A stretch of 37,564 bases of DNA from Rhodoferax sp. (GTDB taxonomy: Bacteria; Pseudomonadota; Gammaproteobacteria; Burkholderiales; Burkholderiaceae_C): positions 1 to 37,564 of the forward strand of contig NZ_JAABQC010000016.1 of the NCBI RefSeq assembly GCF_011391645.1, in the 5' to 3' direction. The notes under the pieces are model-generated. The model saw nothing but the letters and a program-made list of their open reading frames with translations, had not been told where the DNA came from and did not search any database. A program made the translations under genes and the position numbers. Of this stretch, positions 35,293 through 37,564 are shown piece by piece (position 1 is the stretch's first letter; each line of letters opens with the position of its first letter).

Positions 35293-36228
35293 ATGCACCC
35301 CTTGCTGCGCTTCACGCTGGATTTGTTTGAGCCGGTTCCGGCTTCGGGCACTGGCAGTGAGGCGCCAGAGGCCAGACCCAGATCGAGGCCCGCAACGCCT
35401 GCGGCCCCACCCATCCTGGCGACGGGGCATGCCGTGCATTTTCGCCATCCCCATGCCAGTCGCGAAGTGCGCCTGGGCCATGCGCTGGTCGCCTATGAAT
35501 TCAAGCGCGGCCAGCGGCGCAGCATCGGCTTCAGTGTCGGGCCGCATGGCCTGGCCGTGCGCGCGCCCAAATGGGTGCCGCTGGTTGAGGTGGATGCCGC
35601 GCTGCAGGAAAAGTCTGCCTGGATCTTGCGTAAGTTGCAGGAAGTGCGCGAGCGCCATGCGCGGCTGGCCGAGCACACGATAGACTGGCGCGATGGCGCC
35701 AGCCTGCCTTTTTTAGGCCAGCTTGTTGTGCTCAAGCTGGATCCGGCGCATGGTTTTGCAGCGGCCGGCGCCGAACTGATTGCGGCAGATGCGCCGCCCC
35801 CCAATGCGACCGCCGCCGCGCCTGGCGGCCCGCAGGCCATGACCCTGCGCTTGAGTTTGCCCCGCCACGCCAGCGCCGATCAAATCCGCGATGTGGTGCA
35901 AGCCTGGCTGATGCGCCAGGCCAAGCGCGTGTTTCAGGAGCGCCTGGACCACTTTGCCCCGCTGCTGGGGGTCCAGTGGAAAAAACTGGCGCTCAGCAAC
36001 GCCGGCACCCGCTGGGGCAGTGCCCGCGCGGATGGCGCGATTCGGCTGAACTGGCGGCTGATCCATTTCAAAATGGCGGTGCTTGACTACGTGGTGGCGC
36101 ACGAGCTCAGCCATTTGCGCGAGATGAACCACGGCCCGCGGTTTTGGGATGCCGTGCATTCGGTGGTGCCAGATTACGCGCTACTGCGCCGACAACTCAA
36201 AGACGAGGCCGCGCCGCGCTGGGCCTGA
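35293..36228 (+). CDS. YgjP-like zinc metallopeptidase (DUF45)
   Basis: A 311-residue protein. The C-terminal domain (about 205-305) has the zinc-site motif HELSH (H270, E271, H274) with a following NHGPRFW, the third ligand His, as in YgjP/M48-like metallopeptidases. NAGTRWGSARADGAIRLNWRLI just before is also typical. The N-terminal part carries the EF-KRGQRRSIGFSVGPHGLAVRAP block of the same family plus about 50 residues of low-complexity lead. A Pro/Ala-rich insert (about 158-180) is unusual. Biological substrate unknown. Last gene of the glyQ cluster. Confidence 0.9.
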   Translation: MHPLLRFTLDLFEPVPASGTGSEAPEARPRSRPATPAAPPILATGHAVHFRHPHASREVRLGHALVAYEFKRGQRRSIGFSVGPHGLAVRAPKWVPLVEVDAALQEKSAWILRKLQEVRERHARLAEHTIDWRDGASLPFLGQLVVLKLDPAHGFAAAGAELIAADAPPPNATAAAPGGPQAMTLRLSLPRHASADQIRDVVQAWLMRQAKRVFQERLDHFAPLLGVQWKKLALSNAGTRWGSARADGAIRLNWRLIHFKMAVLDYVVAHELSHLREMNHGPRFWDAVHSVVPDYALLRRQLKDEAAPRWA

Positions 36229-36284
36229 TGCCGGCCCGGCTGAGGCAGCAAGTGGGGTGCAAAGCCGGCCTGAATTTGCCTGAT

Positions 36285-36310
36285 AATTGACGTTAACGTT
36301 AACGTCAATT
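36285..36310. promoter_or_regulatory. 26-bp palindrome, candidate LiuR operator
   Basis: AATTGACGTTAAC and its exact reverse complement adjoin at 36297/36298. It lies 17 bp before the MerR gene. MerR-family regulators bind such dyads in the promoter spacer, and LiuR sites are known to contain ACGT-type dyads, so this most likely controls the regulator and the genes behind it. Confidence 0.75.
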
Positions 36311-36327
36311 TACCGCGATCCATCGTC

Positions 36328-36756
36328 ATGCCAATCACTTACAGCATCAGCGACCTGGCCAAAGAGTTTGACCTGACCACGCGCGCCATGCGTTTTTACG
36401 AGGACATGGGGCTGCTGCAGCCCGAGCGCACCGGCCCGGCCGGGCGCAACCGCGTGTACAGCAGCCGGGACCGCACGCGGCTCAAACTCACGCTGCGCGC
36501 CAAGCGCCTGGGCCTGAGCCTGGTGGAGGCCAAGGAGATCATTGACATGTACGACAGCCCGCGCGACACCGGGCCGCAACTGGAGAAATTCCTGATGGTG
36601 ATCGCCGAGCATCAAAAACAGCTGGAGGCCCAGATGACCGACCTGCAGGCCAACCTGGACGAACTCAAGGTGCATCAGCGCGAAGCCCGCGCCTTGCTGG
36701 CCAAGGTTGAAAAAAAGCCCCGTGCGAAAGTTGGAGCCACAGATGCCTCCCATTGA
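36328..36756 (+). CDS. liuR: MerR-family regulator, LiuR-like
   Basis: A 142-residue regulator. The N-terminal winged helix (YSISDLAKEFDLTTRAMRFYEDMGLL, then NRVYSSRDRTRLKLTLRAKRLG) is MerR-type. A dimerising coiled coil of about 45 residues (EKFLMVIAEHQKQLEAQM and on) follows. There are no cysteines for metal binding. Close resemblance to LiuR and its position ahead of an isovaleryl-CoA dehydrogenase gene suggest control of leucine/isovalerate catabolism, with an acyl-CoA as likely ligand (inference). Confidence 0.85.
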   Translation: MPITYSISDLAKEFDLTTRAMRFYEDMGLLQPERTGPAGRNRVYSSRDRTRLKLTLRAKRLGLSLVEAKEIIDMYDSPRDTGPQLEKFLMVIAEHQKQLEAQMTDLQANLDELKVHQREARALLAKVEKKPRAKVGATDASH

Positions 36757-37177
36757 CGCCCTCTGGACCCGCGTGCAGGACAGCCTCAGCCGCCAGGGCA
36801 TGATGCGCCACCTTGGCGTTCGGTTGCTACGGGTCGAGCCGGGCCTGGTGGAGCTGGCCCTGCCGTATTCCGACAGGGTGACGCAGCAGCAGGACGGCTT
36901 TCATGGCGGTGCCATGGGCGCGCTGGCTGACATTGCCGGGGGTTACGCTGGACTCACCCTGGCCGCCGAGGGCATGGAAGTGACCACGGTCGAATACAAG
37001 GTCAATTTTCTGGCGGCATTTCGGGACGGTGAGCTGCGGGCCATTGGTCGTGTAGTCAAGGCCGGGCGTCGCGTCATTGTCACCACGGCAGAGCTGGTGC
37101 ACGTCGACGCCCAAGGTCAGCAAAACCCCTGTGCCGTGATGCAGCAAACCCTGATGCCTGTGCCAAAAACCTATTGA
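36743..37177 (+). CDS. PaaI-type hotdog thioesterase
   Basis: A 144-residue hotdog-fold acyl-CoA thioesterase. The ATG at 36743 follows GGAG and overlaps the regulator gene by 14 nt; the frame is open slightly further upstream. Family motif FHGGAMGALADIAGGYAGL carries the catalytic helix, and VEYKVNFLAAFRDGEL the central strands. Probably hydrolyses aryl- or short acyl-CoA that accumulate during catabolism. It is cotranscribed with the LiuR-like gene. Confidence 0.88.
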   Translation: MPPIDALWTRVQDSLSRQGMMRHLGVRLLRVEPGLVELALPYSDRVTQQQDGFHGGAMGALADIAGGYAGLTLAAEGMEVTTVEYKVNFLAAFRDGELRAIGRVVKAGRRVIVTTAELVHVDAQGQQNPCAVMQQTLMPVPKTY

Positions 37178-37210
37178 TTCAGCAACTTTTATAAACACCA
37201 GGAGACTTTG

Positions 37211-37564
37211 ATGAACAACCTGCCCGGACTCAATTTTCAACTCGGTGAAGACATTGACGCGCTGCGTGACGCCGTGTGTGACTTTGCGCAGGCCGAGATC
37301 GCGCCACGCGCAGCAGAGATCGATCGCAGCGACCAGTTCCCCATGGACCTGTGGGAAAAGATGGGCAGCCTGGGTGTGCTCGGCATCACCGTGGGCGAAG
37401 AATACGGTGGCGCCAACATGGGCTACCTGGCGCACATGATCGCCATGGAAGAAATCAGCCGCGCCAGCGCCTCGGTGGGCCTGTCCTACGGCGCGCACAG
37501 CAACCTGTGCGTGAACCAGATCAAGCGCAACGGCACGCCCGAGCAGCGTGCCAAGTACCTGCCC
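37211..37564 (+). CDS. liuA: Isovaleryl-CoA dehydrogenase (partial at right edge)
   Basis: The first 118 residues of an acyl-CoA dehydrogenase: LPGLNFQLGEDIDALRDAV, FAQAEIAPRAAEIDRSDQFP, GVLGITVGEEYGGANMGYL and SYGAHSNLCVNQIKRNGTPEQ. These segments are characteristic of isovaleryl-CoA dehydrogenase, which oxidises isovaleryl-CoA to 3-methylcrotonyl-CoA in leucine degradation. GGAG lies 6 nt before the ATG. The gene runs past the window end; further liu genes would be expected beyond it. Confidence 0.92.
   Translation, partial: MNNLPGLNFQLGEDIDALRDAVCDFAQAEIAPRAAEIDRSDQFPMDLWEKMGSLGVLGITVGEEYGGANMGYLAHMIAMEEISRASASVGLSYGAHSNLCVNQIKRNGTPEQRAKYLP

Overview
The window looks like chromosomal DNA of a betaproteobacterium of the Burkholderiales, most likely Comamonadaceae and Rhodoferax-like. 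This is inferred from GC-rich coding sequence, Burkholderia/Comamonas-type porins, a HiPIP, the gene order CorC-lnt-glyQ-glyS-gmhB-plsC-YgjP, and an isovaleryl-CoA dehydrogenase locus led by a LiuR-like regulator. No tRNA, rRNA, CRISPR array, phage or intact insertion sequence was seen.

Layout. 1-3100: the 3' part of a decayed anaerobic sulfatase-maturase gene, two abutting perfect hairpins, then groEL and groES (minus strand) behind a perfect CIRCE operator. 3300-6440: a HiPIP that appears to be a Tat-exported lipoprotein, a CopD-like membrane protein, a Bcr/CflA drug exporter, a DinJ/YafQ-type toxin-antitoxin pair and a frameshifted HigA antitoxin relic. 6441-10692: three porin genes, two being tandem paralogues with matching terminators and the third carrying unusual insertions.

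10724-21838 is the metabolic core. A hemerythrin gene diverges from a four-gene operon encoding an FAD/Fe-S NAD(P)H-type oxidoreductase, the alpha (gamma-alpha fused) and beta subunits of a 2-oxoacid:ferredoxin oxidoreductase, and a twin-CBS protein. Two FNR/Anr-like boxes lie in the divergent promoter region. Converging on this operon is a complete structural operon hoxF-hoxU-hoxY-hoxH-hoxW for a soluble NAD+-reducing [NiFe] hydrogenase and its maturation protease. Together these suggest a low-oxygen redox island that links 2-oxoacid oxidation, ferredoxin, NAD(P)H and H2. The link between the two operons is inference.

21841-30765: coq7, an OsmC-like protein, threonine ammonia-lyase, a 5'-nucleotidase, a metallo-beta-lactamase-fold hydrolase, a conserved protein of unknown function, a GNAT acetyltransferase, CorC and Lnt. 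30855-36228: glyQ, glyS, gmhB, plsC and a YgjP-like zinc metallopeptidase, tightly packed. 36285-37564: a 26-bp palindrome, a LiuR-like MerR regulator, a PaaI thioesterase and the start of isovaleryl-CoA dehydrogenase, i.e. the beginning of a leucine/isovalerate catabolic operon that runs off the window.

Most of the window is ordinary housekeeping content. The stretch most worth following is the FNR-boxed oxidoreductase operon facing the hox operon.
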